Assembly: GCA_028583605.1 (NCBI GenBank)
Contig: CM053329.1
Coordinates: 17,894,455 to 17,958,454 of the forward strand
Direction of reading: 5' to 3'
From: Dastarcus helophoroides
Lineage: Eukaryota > Arthropoda > Insecta > Coleoptera > Bothrideridae
DNA length: 64,000 nt
Shown here: in pieces, positions 46,920 through 59,400 of the stretch
Numbering within the stretch: the first letter of the stretch is position 1
Layout: every line of letters begins with the position of its first letter
The notes under the pieces: generated by a model
What the model saw: only the letters and a program-made list of their open reading frames with translations
The model's database searches: none
What the model was told of the DNA's origin: nothing
Translations under genes and position numbers: made by a program

Positions 46920-47502
46920 ATCTTTTAATCCTTTCGTTTAGAGGCTCTTAACTTTAAAATGAGATATCGTATCCGAAATTTAATTACCGAATCTAGATTC
47001 CGCATCCGAAAGTTGTCAAAATCAGTCACATTTTGTGATTATTTAATGAAAATTTTCGCAGCTATGAGCGGGAGAGACAGATGAAAATGACAAATATTTC
47101 GCAAAATGACACAAAATGCATTAGCACCCATCTCGATCCTTAAGAAGTTAGGGCTAAAAATTAGTAATATTTTCCCTTAGTTATTGGTTATCCTTGTACC
47201 AAATTTTAATAACTTTGAAGGAATATTGCGTCCACTACAAATTTTTTACCAAGTTGGATACAAATTTCCAACTATTAAACCTTCTGGTCATTTGAAGGGT
47301 TTTAATTTTCAAATGAAATGTCGTAGCCCAATTAAAGTACTAGGTCTGGATTCTGTGTCTCAGAATTGACCAAATAAGGTACCATTTATGACTCTTTAAT
47401 TTAAATCCTGATTGCTATGAGCGGGGGAGTCATCTGGAAATGACAAATATTTCACAAAATGACAATCTTTTTAACTGATTGCGTTCGCACCCATATCAAT
47501 AT

Positions 47503-47880
47503 TGTTACGGGCTTATCGGTTCGAATTGATTACACGTGATGGATTATACCCACTTTATTACTGAACTCAACTTGGATCACCACAATTGACAATTAACTCA
47601 CTTATTATTGACTTCTATTAACTCACTAATTACACTGATTCTAACTGATTTACTCGGCGAGGGAAAGCTTACCGCCTTTTATAGTTTTGGCTCCCGGCTT
47701 CTAGAACTTTTTGGCAGATAAGGCTTATCGTTTGCCGAAATTTCTGTAACGCTTATCTGCCATTTGTTTCGTTATCGCGGCCACTTTCCCCTTATCAGAT
47801 CCTTCTAGAAACTTTTTTTTATTTACTAAATTATACAATTCTATTTTAAATTCTATTCCATCTATTTACAATGCGTTACA
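47503..47880 (-). mobile_element. Solo LTR, Ty3/gypsy-type, copy 2
   Basis: 378 bp with ends TGTAACGC...CCCGTAACA on the minus strand (TG...CA rule). TATAAAA at 47677-47683 and AATAAA at 47554-47559 give U3-R-U5 order on the minus strand. Flanking plus-strand 4-mers are ATAT and CTAT, consistent with a 4-bp target duplication with one later change. It sits inside a monomer of the 354-bp repeat, whose neighbouring monomers show the empty site. Superfamily is inferred from LTR ends and 4-bp duplication; no coding region is present. Confidence 0.82.
47677..47683 (-). promoter_or_regulatory. LTR TATA box (copy 2)
   Basis: TATAAAA on the minus strand, same position as in copy 1, 15-20 bp downstream of a GGGAGCC-type block. 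Upstream U3 contains a TGGCAGATAAG / CTTATCTGCCA inverted repeat. Confidence 0.6.
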
Positions 47881-48202
47881 CTATCTAAGAAGATGAAACT
47901 AAAATTAATTAATATTTTCTCATAATTGGACGTTTTTGGGCTGTGCTTAAGCCAAATTTCAAGAACTTTGGAGGAGTATTGCACCCAGTAGATTTTTTTT
48001 ATACAAAGTTGGACAACTTTTAAACCCTCCAGTCATTTAAGGGTCCTAACTTTTAAATGAGATATCGTAGCCCAAGTCTGGATTCTGCGTTCCAAAATTG
48101 ATCAAATTGGGTACAATTTGTGACTCTTTAATTTAAATCTTAACTGCTATGAGCGGGAGAGCCCACTCATAGCTGGCACAATACGAAAGGTCTACTAATT
48201 TT

Positions 48203-49230
48203 GGAAGCTTTTAAATGCAACACAGCAAGTTGTGCCCCAATTTTTTAGCAAGTCTTCATTCTGGGTTTCGGCATTGACCAACCTGAGCACAGTTTGCCAT
48301 TATTTGATTTAAATTTCTTCTTTTAAATGAGCGACAATTAGAAAAATACCAAACATCTATTAATTTTAGGAGATTAGTACTTTTGAACCCCAATTTGGTT
48401 AGCAATTCCTGGTTCTACGTTCTAAAGTTGACCAAATTAGGCCGCTTTGGGGACTATTGAATTTAAATCTTGATCTTTATAAAGGGGGGAAACGCCTAGG
48501 AAAAATAAAAAATCGAAGTACCGAAAAAATCACATTTTTAAGATTCAATTTTAATTCTGAAAATACTTAAAAATACTAAAAATTCATCAAAATGTTTCCA
48601 TAAATGAGCATCAGTCGCAACAAATTGCAAGAGTTTTGAAGTCGTATGCTGCCAGGGAAGAGAGTTGGTCAAAAATTCGAAAAAAAATCGAACTTAAAAT
48701 AAAAATCAAAATTTTTGGAAGCTTTTAAATGCAACACAGCAAGTTGTGTCCCAATTTTTTAGCAAGTCTTCATTCTGGGTTTCGGCATTGACCAACCTGA
48801 CCACAGTTTGCCATTATTTGATTTAAATTTCTTCTTTTAAATGAGCGACAATTAGAAAAATACCAAACATCTACTAATTTTAGGAGATTGGTACTTTTGG
48901 ACCCCAATTTGGTTAGTAATTCCTGGTTCTACGTTCTAAAGTTGACCAAATTAGGCCGCTTTGTGGACTATTGGATTTAAACCTTGATCTTTATAAAGAG
49001 GGGAAACGCCTAGGAAAAAGAAAAAATCGAAGTACCGAAAAAATCACATTTTTAAGATTCAATTTTAATTCTGAAAATACTTAAAAATACTAAAAATTCA
49101 TCAAAATGTTTCCATAAATGAGCATCACTCGCAACAAATTTCAAAAGTTTTGAAGTCGTATGCTGCCGGGGGAGAGTTGGTCAAGAATTCGAAAAAAAAT
49201 CGAACTTAAAATAAAAATTAAAATTTTTGG
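48203..49230 (+). repeat. 514-bp tandem duplication (family C relatives)
   Basis: GGAAGCTTTTAAATGCAACA at 48203 and 48717 begins two ~514-bp units that are nearly identical to about 48712 and 49230. Within each unit are two degenerate family C sub-blocks (GTTGACCAAATTAGGCCGCT...). Confidence 0.9.
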
Positions 49231-49969
49231 AAAAAGACAAATTAGAAAAAAGTTGAAATATCGATAAAAAGCGAAAAAAAAGGCTAATGTAAACAAAATG
49301 GAAACAGAAAGCCAAATTTTGAAAAAAAATCCAAATTTCAAAACGTGTTCGTCCAGTTTTGAAAAAAAGTCATTTCGAAAAAGTCGTATTGTGTGAAAAA
49401 ATTTGAATTTCGAGAAAATTTAGGCAATTTTCAAAAACCTATTTCTTGCAATTTTTACCCTTTGGTCGACAAAACTTTGAAATTTTGAGGAGCTAGGAAG
49501 AATTTTCAAACAATTGAACTTTCTGTATAAAAAATAAACAAAATAATGTCATTTTCAATTATTTAAGATCAAGCAAGGGTTTTTATATAAAATAACTTTT
49601 TCTCGTAAATTCAAACAAACAAAGCCCACTTTAGCACTCTATCTTGGGACACACTGTATATATTTTCCTTGAAATTTAAAATAAAACTTTGTCAAATTTT
49701 TACTTTTTTTTAAATTATTTTTATGTAGTTTCCATAAACTAAACGATGTTATAATAAACGTGGATATTTCAAGAAACAAAAATCGAAACTTCCGGAAACA
49801 AAGGGCTCATATTTTGATAAAAGCGGAAATCTTCACAGTTGGCCTCGAATAAAGTCCAACTTTTTGAAAACAGCTGAATTTCCTGTAAAACGCACAAACT
49901 GTGAGAAAAAGTCGAATCTCGGAAAAAAACTGAAATTTGAAAGTAGAGATTTGAATAAAAGTCGAATAT
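49231..49969. other. A-rich degenerate sequence
   Basis: AAAAAGTCGAAATTT words without a period. No gene seen. Confidence 0.5.
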
Positions 49970-52470
49970 TGAACAAAAAAAAATCCAAACTTCGAGAATA
50001 ACGTTGAAATTTTGTAGAGAATTTTTGAGAAAGAAAACGAATTTAGAATAAAATATTGTTTGACTGACTCTTAAGAAAAAACGGGGAAATTTGGAAAATT
50101 TTGATGAATTTTAAGAGCACCCGAAAAGGTCATCTTGTGAAAAAAATCGAAATTTATCAAAAAAATTAAATTTTGAAAACAAAGGGCAAATCTTGAAAAC
50201 AAAATCAAAATATGAATTTAGTAAGAAAAAGCGAAATATCCAGAAAGTCGAATTAAAAAGACGGCGATGTCCTCAAAATACCAAAAATATTGTGAAATAT
50301 TAAAAAAAGAATAATTTGAAAAAAATTCAATATTTCAAGCAACAAGTAGGAATTTAGAAAACAGTCGTCATTTCTCAGAGAAAATCAAGGTTTCGGTAAA
50401 AGGCAAATGTTGATAATAAAATCGAAAGACGAATTTTGAGAAAAAAAAGTCGAAATTTTAAACAGAAAAAAGTCGAAATTTCCAGAATTAACGTTGAAAT
50501 TTGTAGAGAATTTTTGAGAAAGAAAACGAATTTTGAATAAAATGTTGTTTGATTGACTCTTAAGAGAAAAAGGGAAATTTGGAAAAAAAAGGGATGAATT
50601 TTAACAGACCCGAAATTTCGAAAAGAAGGTAACCTTGTAAAAAAGTTCGAAATTTATCAAAAAAATTAAATTTTGAAAACAAGGGGCAAATTTTGAAAAC
50701 AAAATCAAAAAATTAATTTAGTAAGAAAAAGCGAAATATCCAGAAAGTCAATTTAAAAAGACGGCGGTGTCCTCAAAATACCAAAAATATTGTGAAATAT
50801 TAAAAAAGAATAATTTGAAAAAAAAAGTTCAATATTTCAAGCAACAAGTAGGAATTTAGAAAACAGTCGTCATTTCTCAGAGAAAATCAAGGTTTCGGAA
50901 AAAGGCGAATGTTGATAATAAAATCGAAAGACGAATTTTGAGAAAAAAAAGTCAAAATTTTAAACAGAAAAAAGTCTAAATTTCCAGAATAACGTTGAAA
51001 TTTTGTAGAGAATTTTTAAGAAAGAAAACGAATTTTGAATAAAATGTTGTTTGATTGACTCTTAAGAGAAAAAGGGAAATTTGAAAAAAAAAAGGGATGA
51101 ATTTTAAAAGCACCCGAAATTTCAAAAAGAAGGTAACCTTGTAAAAAAGTTCGAAATTTATCAAAAAAATTAAATTTAAAAAAAAAGGGGCAAATTGTAA
51201 AAACAAAATCGAAAAATGAATTTAGTATAAAAAGGCGAAATATCCAGAAAGTCGAATTAAAAAGACGGCGATGTCCTCAAAATACCAAAAATATTGTGAA
51301 ATATTAAAAAAAGAATAATTTGAAAAAAATTCAATATTTCAAGCAACAAGTAGGAATTTAGAAAACAGTCGTCATTTCTCAGAGAAAATCAAGGTTTCGG
51401 TAAAAGGCAAATGTTGATAATAAAATCGAAAGACGAATTTTGAGAAAAAAAAGTCGAAATTTTAAACAGAAAGAAGTCTAAATTTCCAGATTAACGTTGA
51501 AATTTTGTAGAGAATTTTTGAGAAAGAAAACGAATTTTGAATAAAATGTTGTTTGATTGACTCTTAAGAGAAAAAGGGAAATTTGAAAAAAAAAGGGATG
51601 AATTTTAAAAGCACCCGAAATTTCGAAAAGAAGGACCTTGTAAAAAAGTTCGAAATTTATCAAAAAAATTAAATTTTGAAAACAAGGGGCAAATTGTGAA
51701 AACAAAATCGAAAAATGAATTTAGCATAAAAAGGCGAAATATACAGAAAGTCGAATTAAAAAGACGGCGATGTCCTCAAAATACCAAAAATATTGTGAAA
51801 TATTAAAAAAAATAATTTGAAAAAAAAATTCAATATTTCAAGCAACAAGTAGGAATTTAGAAAACATTCGTCATTTCTAAGAGAAAATCAAGGTTTCGGT
51901 AAAAGGCAAATGTTGATAATAAAATCGAAAGACGAATTTTGAGAAAAAAAAGTCGAAATTTTAAACAGAAAAAAGTCTAAATTTCCAGAATAACGTTGAA
52001 ATTTTGTAGAGAATTTTGGAGAAAGAAAACGAATTTTGAATAAAATGTTGTTTGATTGACTCTTAAGAGAAAAAGGGAAATTTGGAAAAAAAGGGATGAA
52101 TTTTAACAGACCAGAAATTTCGAAAAGAAGGTAACCTTCTAAAAAAGTTCGAAATTTATCAAAAAAATTTAATTTTGAAAACACGGGGCAAATTTTGAAA
52201 ACAAAATCAAAAAATGAATTTAGTAAGAAAAAGCGAAATATCCAGAAAGTCGAATTAAAAAGACGGCGATGTCCTCAAAATACCAAAAATATTGTGAAAT
52301 ATTAAAAAAAAATAATTTGAAAAAAAAGTTCAATATTTCAAGCAACAAGTAGGAATTTAGAAAACAGTCGTCATTTCTCAGAGAAAATCAAGGTTTCGGA
52401 AAAAGGCGAATGTTGATAATAAAATCGAAAGGCGAATTTTGAGAAAAAAAAAGTCAAAATTTTTATAAAG
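49970..52470 (+). repeat. 500-bp satellite, five monomers, homogeneous
   Basis: AACAAGTAGGAATTTAGAAA occurs at 50341, 50843, 51345, 51844 and 52344 (spacings 502, 502, 499 and 500). Each unit holds AACGTTGAAATTTTGTAGAG, TTGTTTGATTGACTCTTAAG, AAAAGACGGCGATGTCCTCA and GTCGTCATTTCTCAGAGAAA. Copies 2-5 differ at few positions, so the array is young or actively homogenised. Minus-strand Phe/Leu-rich frames (50976-51206, 51478-51705, 51888-52184) repeat with the monomer and are artefacts. Confidence 0.93.
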
Positions 52471-53053
52471 TCAAATTAAAAAGAAGGTAACGCTTTCAAA
52501 AAAACCAAAATATTATGAAATGCTAAAAAAGAAAATAATTTCAAAAAAAAAGTCGAAATTTCAAAGTAGGAATTTAGAAAACAACTTTAATTTTTCAGAG
52601 AAAGTTAAATTTTTTGGAACTAAGTTGAAAATTCGAGAAAAAAATAGGAATTTTAAAAAAAATATCCGAATGTCGATATAAAATTCATAATTTCTAAAAA
52701 TATTTGAAAATAATTTTGATAAAAATGCTTTAAAGTCGATATTTAGAAAAAATAAAGGATTTATGTTTTGAAATTTTAATAAGAAGCTTAATACTGAAGA
52801 AAATGGTCGAATGTTGTGATAGAAGTCAAACTTTGAACAAAACTACAAATTTCGTGAGTGAAAAATGTTGAAATTATCCCAAAAATCGAAAAAAGTGAGA
52901 TTTCTAAGGATGGCAGAATTTTTCTGAAATATTTGGACATTTTAAAAATAAAAGACGTATTTTGGAAAAAATGCTAAGAGAGAGGTTACGAAAAAAAAAC
53001 ATTTCGAGAAAAAAGTTAAATCTTAAAAAAAAGAGCTCAAAAAACTAGAAACT
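52471..53053. other. A-rich degenerate sequence
   Basis: Diverged relatives of the 500-bp unit at the start, then AAAATTTCGA words. No gene seen. Confidence 0.5.
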
Positions 53054-53294
53054 ACTATTAGCCAAAGATAGAAATACCGAACTTGTCCCCTGAAACCAAG
53101 AAAGATTAAAAAACACAACAAAGGTTGCTCTAAGGCGTTTCGACAGCCAAGCGGTCATGACATCTTGGCTGTCGAAACGCGTTAGAGCAACCTTTGTTGT
53201 GTTTTTTAATCTTTCTTGGTTTCAGGGGACAAGTTCTGTATTTCTATTTTTGAAGATAACCAAGGACCAGTCCGTTCCATCAAACTATTAGCCA
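53054..53294. mobile_element. Inverted-repeat element of two hammerhead-repeat arms
   Basis: Arms 53071-53151 and 53164-53244 (81 bp each) are reverse complements with two mismatches; the 12-bp centre contains GTCATGAC, itself a palindrome. The right side extends to the family's outer end (AAGGACCAGTCCGTTCCATC). The 11-bp sequence ACTATTAGCCA flanks both sides (53054-53064, 53284-53294) and may be a target-site duplication. The centre has replaced the CTGAAGA core, so both ribozymes are broken although GAAACGCGTT and part of stem II remain. Such a long perfect fold-back would form a stable hairpin RNA if transcribed. Confidence 0.85.
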
Positions 53295-53430
53295 GTTTGG
53301 GGGATTGTAACTTGAAAGCGTTAAGTCTTGGCCCAATATGGTTATTAAATCCCAATTCCGTGACCAAATTTGCCCAAATCAAATATCTGTTGAGATTATT
53401 TAACTTAAAGCTTGGTTACTAAGAAGCGGA
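53295..53430 (+). repeat. Family C remnant
   Basis: CAGTTTGGGGGATTGTAACT...CTTGGCCCAATATGG...GACCAAATTTGCCCAAATC...AAGCGGAGAGAC follows the order of blocks in the 354-bp repeat at 46.9-48.2 kb. It borders the 585-bp satellite; a similar remnant lies at its other end (61.1 kb). Confidence 0.5.
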
Positions 53431-56400
53431 GAGACTCGGGGATAATCGGTGGACGGTCGCCGGTAAGAGCAGATTAAATTACCCTTCTGCACAAAAATTA
53501 GAAAATAAAACAATTCTCTAATTGTTAGATGGTCTCCAAAATAGTCTAACTCGAAAAAAACAGCGACAGAGAAAAATACCAAAAAGGGAATTAAAGCTCC
53601 AAGTTTCTAATTTTTAGATTTTCGCCTCAAAATTGTTTAGCTTTAGCAGTTTTTGCCTGATTTTAAGAAAATCACGAGTAAAAAATTTTGCAAAATTTTT
53701 CTTTATTTTCAAAAAGGTCTACGGAATTCAATTTTTTTTTCAAAACTTTTGGCATGATGACTTCCTACATAATTTAATTTTTTTAATTTTATTGATTCCT
53801 TAGCCTCGTACGATGATTGTTCGCTGAGTTATCGTCGTTCAAAGCAACAAATTATTTCTAACTTTGGTAATCAATAACTTGGGAAATAAATATCGTACAG
53901 AAAATGCGACCAGGGTTTTGAAAACTTGGGAGCATTCTGTGTAAGATGTAGTGTGTATGGTTTTTACAGCCTCTCTAGTTGATCACCGTAATGACTAAAA
54001 TTTAAGGAGCTATCTCCTCCAAAGGGATCATCGGTGGACGGTCGGCGGTAACACCATATCGAACTGTTTTCCTGCAGAAAAATTAGAGAACATGAATAAT
54101 ACTAAGATTTTTATATGATTTTCAAAATAGCCCAACTCGAAAAAAAGTGGCAACAGAGAAAAATACCAAAAAGCGAATTAAAGCTCCAAGGCTCCAAATT
54201 TTAGATCTTGGCCTCAAAATTGTTTAGTTTTAGCAGTTTTTGCCTGATTATGAGAAAATCATGAGTGAGATATTTTGCCAAATTTTTGTTTATTTTCAAA
54301 AATGTCCAGGGACTTCAATATATTATTTTTAACAATCTTGCTGATCGTACAGAAAATGCGACCAGAGTTTTGAAAACTTGAGAGTATTCTGTGAAAGATG
54401 TTGTATGTATGGTTTTGACAGCCTTCCCAGTTGGTTACCGTAATGACTTAAATTTAAGAAGCTATCTCCTCCAAAGGGACCATCGATGGACGGTCGGCGG
54501 TAACAGCAAATCAAACTATCTTCCTGTAGAAAAATTAGGGAGTATAAATAATACTTAGGTTTTTATATGATTTTTAAAAGAGCCCAACTCGAAGAAAAAT
54601 GGCGACAGAGAAAAATAACGCCTCTCTAGTTGGTCACCGTAATGACTAAAATTTAAGGAGCTATCTTCTCCAAAGGGATCATCGGTGGACGGTCGGCGGT
54701 AACAGCAGATCGAACTATCTTCCTGCAAAAAAATTAGAAAATATAAATAATACTCAGATTTTTATATGATTTTTAAAAGAACCCAACTCGAAGAAAAATA
54801 GCGACAGAGACAAACACCAAAAAGGAAGTTAAAGTTTCAAGTTTCAGATGTTTAGATCTTGATCTCAAAATTGTTTAACTCTAGTAAATTTTGCCTAATT
54901 GTGAGAAAATCATAAGTGAACAATTTTCCCAAATTTTTGTTTATGTTTAAAAAGGTTTACTGACTTCAATATTTTATTCTTTCAACAATCTTGCTATAAT
55001 GGCTTTCTACATAAATTCATTTTTTTAATTTGACTGATCCCTTGGCCTGGTACGATCATTGTTCGCTGAGTTATCGTCGTTCAAAGCAAAAAAAGTTATT
55101 TCTAACTTTGGTAATCAATAACTTGGGAAACAACAATCGTACAGAAACTGCGACCATGGTTTTGAAAACTTGGGAGCATTCTGAGTAAGATGTAGTATGT
55201 ATGGTTTTTAACAAAAGACATTTTTTAGTATGTAAAAGATTATTAAAAAGGCAGTAATAAATTTGGAAATTAGAGATACAGGCTTAACTTACCACAACTT
55301 TACAACCAATTAGTGCGACTAAGGCTATCGGTTGTAACTTTTCAACATTAAAGAATTTCAAAGAAAACCCAAATATTATATTATGTTAGCGTCGAGTTTG
55401 TATGTTACATCTACCGATATGAAAAAAAAAAGAGATCACTTGGACGAATCTACTAATGAGAAATTTTTTATAACCTCCATAGCTGGTCACTGTAACTACC
55501 AAAATTTAAGGAGCTATCTCCTCCAAAATGATGATCGGTGGACGGTCAGCGATAACAGCAGATCGAATTGTCTTCCTGCTAGAGAATATAAATAATACTC
55601 CGAATTTTATATGATTTTCAAAACACCCCAACTCGAAGAAAAATGGCAACAAAGAAAAATACCAAAGAGCAAATTAAAGCTTCAAGTTTCTAATCCTTAG
55701 ACCTTGACCTTAAAATTGTTTAGCTTTAGCAATCATAGCCTTATTATGAGAAAATCATGAGTAAAAAATGTTGCAAAATTTTTGTTTATTTCTAAAAAGG
55801 TCTACGGACTTCAGTATATTTTTTTAACAATTTATAATGACTCTCTAAATAATGTAATTATTTTTAATTAGACTGATCCTTCAGCATTGTACGATGATTG
55901 TTAGCTAAGTTATCGTCATTCAAAGCAAAAAAGTTATTTCTAACTTGACTATTCAATAACTTGGGGAATAACGATCGCACAGAAAATACGACCAGGATAT
56001 TGAAAACTTGGGAGCATTCTGTGTAAGATGTAGTATGTATGGTTGTGACAGCCTCTCTAACTGGTCATCGTAATGACTAGAATTTAAGGAGCTATCTCCT
56101 CCAAAGGAATGCTCCGTGGACGGTCGACGGTAACAGCAGATCGAACTATCTTCCTCCAGAAAAATTAGGGGGTATAAATAATACTCAGATTTTTATATGA
56201 TTTTTAAAAGAGCCCAAGTCGAAGAAAAATGGCGACAGGGAAAAATACCAAAGGGCAAATTAAAGCTTCAAGTTTCTAATGTTTAGATCTTGACCTCAAA
56301 ATTGTTTAGCTTTAGCAGTTTTTGCCTGATTATGAGAAAATCATGAGTGAAAAATTTTACCAAATTTTTCTTTACTTTCAAAAAGGTCCACGGACTTCAT

Positions 56401-59400
56401 TATTTTCTTTTGTAATCTTGCTGTAATGACTTTCTACATAACTTAATTGTTTTTAATTTTACTGATTCCTTAGTCTCGTACAATGATTGTTCGCCGAGTT
56501 ATCGTCGTTCAAAACAAAAAAGTTATTTCTAACTTTGGTAATCAATAACTTGGGGAATAACGATGCGACCAGGGTTTTGAAAATTTGGGAGCATTCTGTG
56601 TAAGATGTTGTATGTATGGTTTTTGCAACCTCCCCAGTTGGTTACCTTAATGACTTTAATTTAAGGAGCTATCTCCTCCAAAGGGATCACCGGTGGACGG
56701 TCGGCGGTAACAGCAGATCGCAACTATCTCCCTGCAGAAAAATTAGGGAGTATAAATAATACTTAGGCTTTTATATGATTTTTAAAACAGCTTAACTCGA
56801 GGAAAAATGGCGACAGAAGAAAATACCAAAGAGCAAATTAAAGCTTTAAGTCTCTAATATTTAGACCTCGAGTTAAAAATTGTTTAGCTTTATCAGTTTT
56901 TGCCTGATTATGAGAAAATCCCGAGTGAAAAATTTTGCCAAATTTTTGTTTACATTTAAAAATGCCCACGGACTTCAATATTTTTTTTTCAATAATCTTG
57001 CTATAATGACTTTCTACATAATTTATAATTTTTTTTTAATTTGACTGAGGGCCTCGTACTATGATTGTTCCCTGAGTTATCGTCGCTCAAAGCAAAAAAG
57101 TTATTTCTAATTTTGGTAATCAATAACTTGGGAAATACCCATCGTACAGAAACTGCGACGATGGTTTTGAAAATTTGGAAGCTTTCTGTGTAAGATGTAG
57201 AATGATGGTTTTTACAGCCTCTCCAATTGGTCACCGTAATGACTAAAATTTAAGAAGCTATCTCCTTCAAAGGGATCATCGGTGGACGGTCGGCGGTAAC
57301 AGCAGATCGAACTATCTTCCTGCAGAAAAATTAGGGAGTATAAATGATACTCAGATTTTTATACGATTTTTAAAAGAGCCCAACTCGAAGAAAAATAGCA
57401 ACAGAAACAAACACCAAAAGAAAGTTAAAGTTCCAAGTTTCAGATGTTTAGATCTTGACCTCAAAATTGTTTAACTCTAGTAAATTTTGCCTGATTGTGA
57501 GAAAATCATAGGTGAAAAATTTTCCCAAATTTTTGTTTATTTTTAAAAAGGTTTACTGACTTCAATATTTTATTTTTTCAACAATCTTGCTGTAATGACT
57601 TTCTACATAATTTCATTTTTTTAATTTGACTGATCCCTTGGCCTCGTACGATCATTGTCCGCTGAGTTATCGTCGTTCAAAGCAAAAAAGTTATTTCTAA
57701 CTTTGGTAATCAATAATTTAGGAAACAATAATTATGCAGAAATTGCGGCCATGGTTTTGAAAACTTGGGAGCATTTTGGGTAAGATGTAGTATGTATGGT
57801 TTTTAACAAAAGACATTTTTTTAGTATGTAAAAGATTATTAAAAAGGCAGTAATAAATTTGGTAATTAGAGATACAGACTTAACTTGCCACAACTTTGCA
57901 AAGACTAAGGCTGTCGACTGTAACTTTTCAACATTAAAGGATTTCAAAGAAAACATTAATATTAAATTATGTTAGCGTCGAGTTTGTGTGTTAATTTCCA
58001 TGAAAAAAGTATTAGGTCACTTGGATGAATCTACTAATAAAAAATTTTACATAGCCTCCCTAGCTGGTCACTGTAACGACCAAAATTTAAGGAGCTATCT
58101 CCTTCAAAGGCATACTCGGTGGACGATCGGCGGCAATAGCAGATCGAACTATCTTCCTGCGGAAATATTAGGGAGTATAAATAATACTTACGTTTTTATA
58201 TAATTTTCAAAAGAGCCCAACTCGAAGAAAAATGGCGACGTAAAAAATACCAAAAAGCAAATTAAAGCTTTAAGTCTCTAATGTTTAGACCTTGAGCTTA
58301 AAATTGTTTAGCTTTAGAAGTCTTTGCCTTATGATGAGAAAATCATGAGTTAAAACTGTGGCCAGTTTTTTGTTTATTTTAAAAAAGGGTTCACGGACTT
58401 TAATATTTATTTTTCAACAATCTTGCTGTAGTGACTTTCTACATAATTTAATTTTTTTAATTTGACTGATCTGTTGGCCTTGTACGATGATTGTTCCCTG
58501 AGTTATCGTTGCTCATAGCAAACAAGTTGTTTCTAATTTTGGTAATCAATAACTTGGGAAATAACGATCGTACAGAAAATGCGACCATGGTTTTGAAAAT
58601 TTGAGAGCATTCTGTGTAAGATGTAGCATGTATGATTTTTACAGCCTCTCCAATTGGTCATCGTAATGACTAAAATTTAAGAAGCTATCTCCTCCAAAGG
58701 GATTATCGGTGGACGGTCGGTGGTAACAGCAGATCGAACTATCTTCCTGCAGAAAAATTAGCGAGTATGAATAATACTAACATTTTTATATGATTTTTAA
58801 AATAGTCCAACTGGAAGAAAAATGGCGACAGAGAAAAATACCAAAGAGCAAATTCAGTTCCTAATATTTAGACCTTGACCTTAAAATTGTTCAGCTTAAA
58901 CAATTTTTGTCTCATTATGAGAAAATCATGAGTGAAAAATTTTGCCAAATTTTTTGTTTGCTTTTGAAAATGTCCATGGACTTCAATTATTTTTTTTCAA
59001 CAATCTTGCTATGATGACGTTCTATATAATTTAATTCTTTTCTATTTGACTGGTCCCTTGGCCTCGTACGATGATTGTTCGCTGAGTTATCGTGGTTCAA
59101 AGCTAAAAATTATTTCTAATTTTGGTAATCAATAACTTAGGGAATATCGATCGTACAGAAAATGCGACCATGGTTTTGAAAATTTGGGAGCATTCTGTGA
59201 AAGATGTAGTATGTATGGTTTTTGCAGTCTTCCCAGTTGGTTACCGTAATGCGTTACATTTAAAGAGCTATCTCCTCCAAAGGGATCATCGGTGGACGGT
59301 CGGCGGTAACAGCAGATCAAACTATCTTCCTGCAGAAAAATTAGAAAATATAAATAATACTCAGATTTTTATATGATTTTCAAAATAGCCCAACCTGAAG

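Larger units (their letters stand above)
46920..48170 (+). repeat. ~354-bp tandem repeat (family C), interrupted by a solo LTR
   Basis: CTATGAGCGGG occurs at 47062, 47415 and 48147. The first spacing is 353 bp; the second is 732 bp, and subtracting the 378-bp LTR leaves 354. Units share TTTAAAATGAGATATCGTA, a GGATTCTG block, GACCAAAT and TGACTCTTTAATTTAAATC. Divergent relatives occur at 48.2-49.2, 53.3 and 61.1 kb. Confidence 0.85.

Noticed and set aside
45108..47880. Complete LTR retrotransposon bounded by the two LTRs
   Set aside because: The LTRs are diverged, no primer-binding site follows the upstream one, the 2-kb interior has no gag-pol, and family C repeats lie within it.
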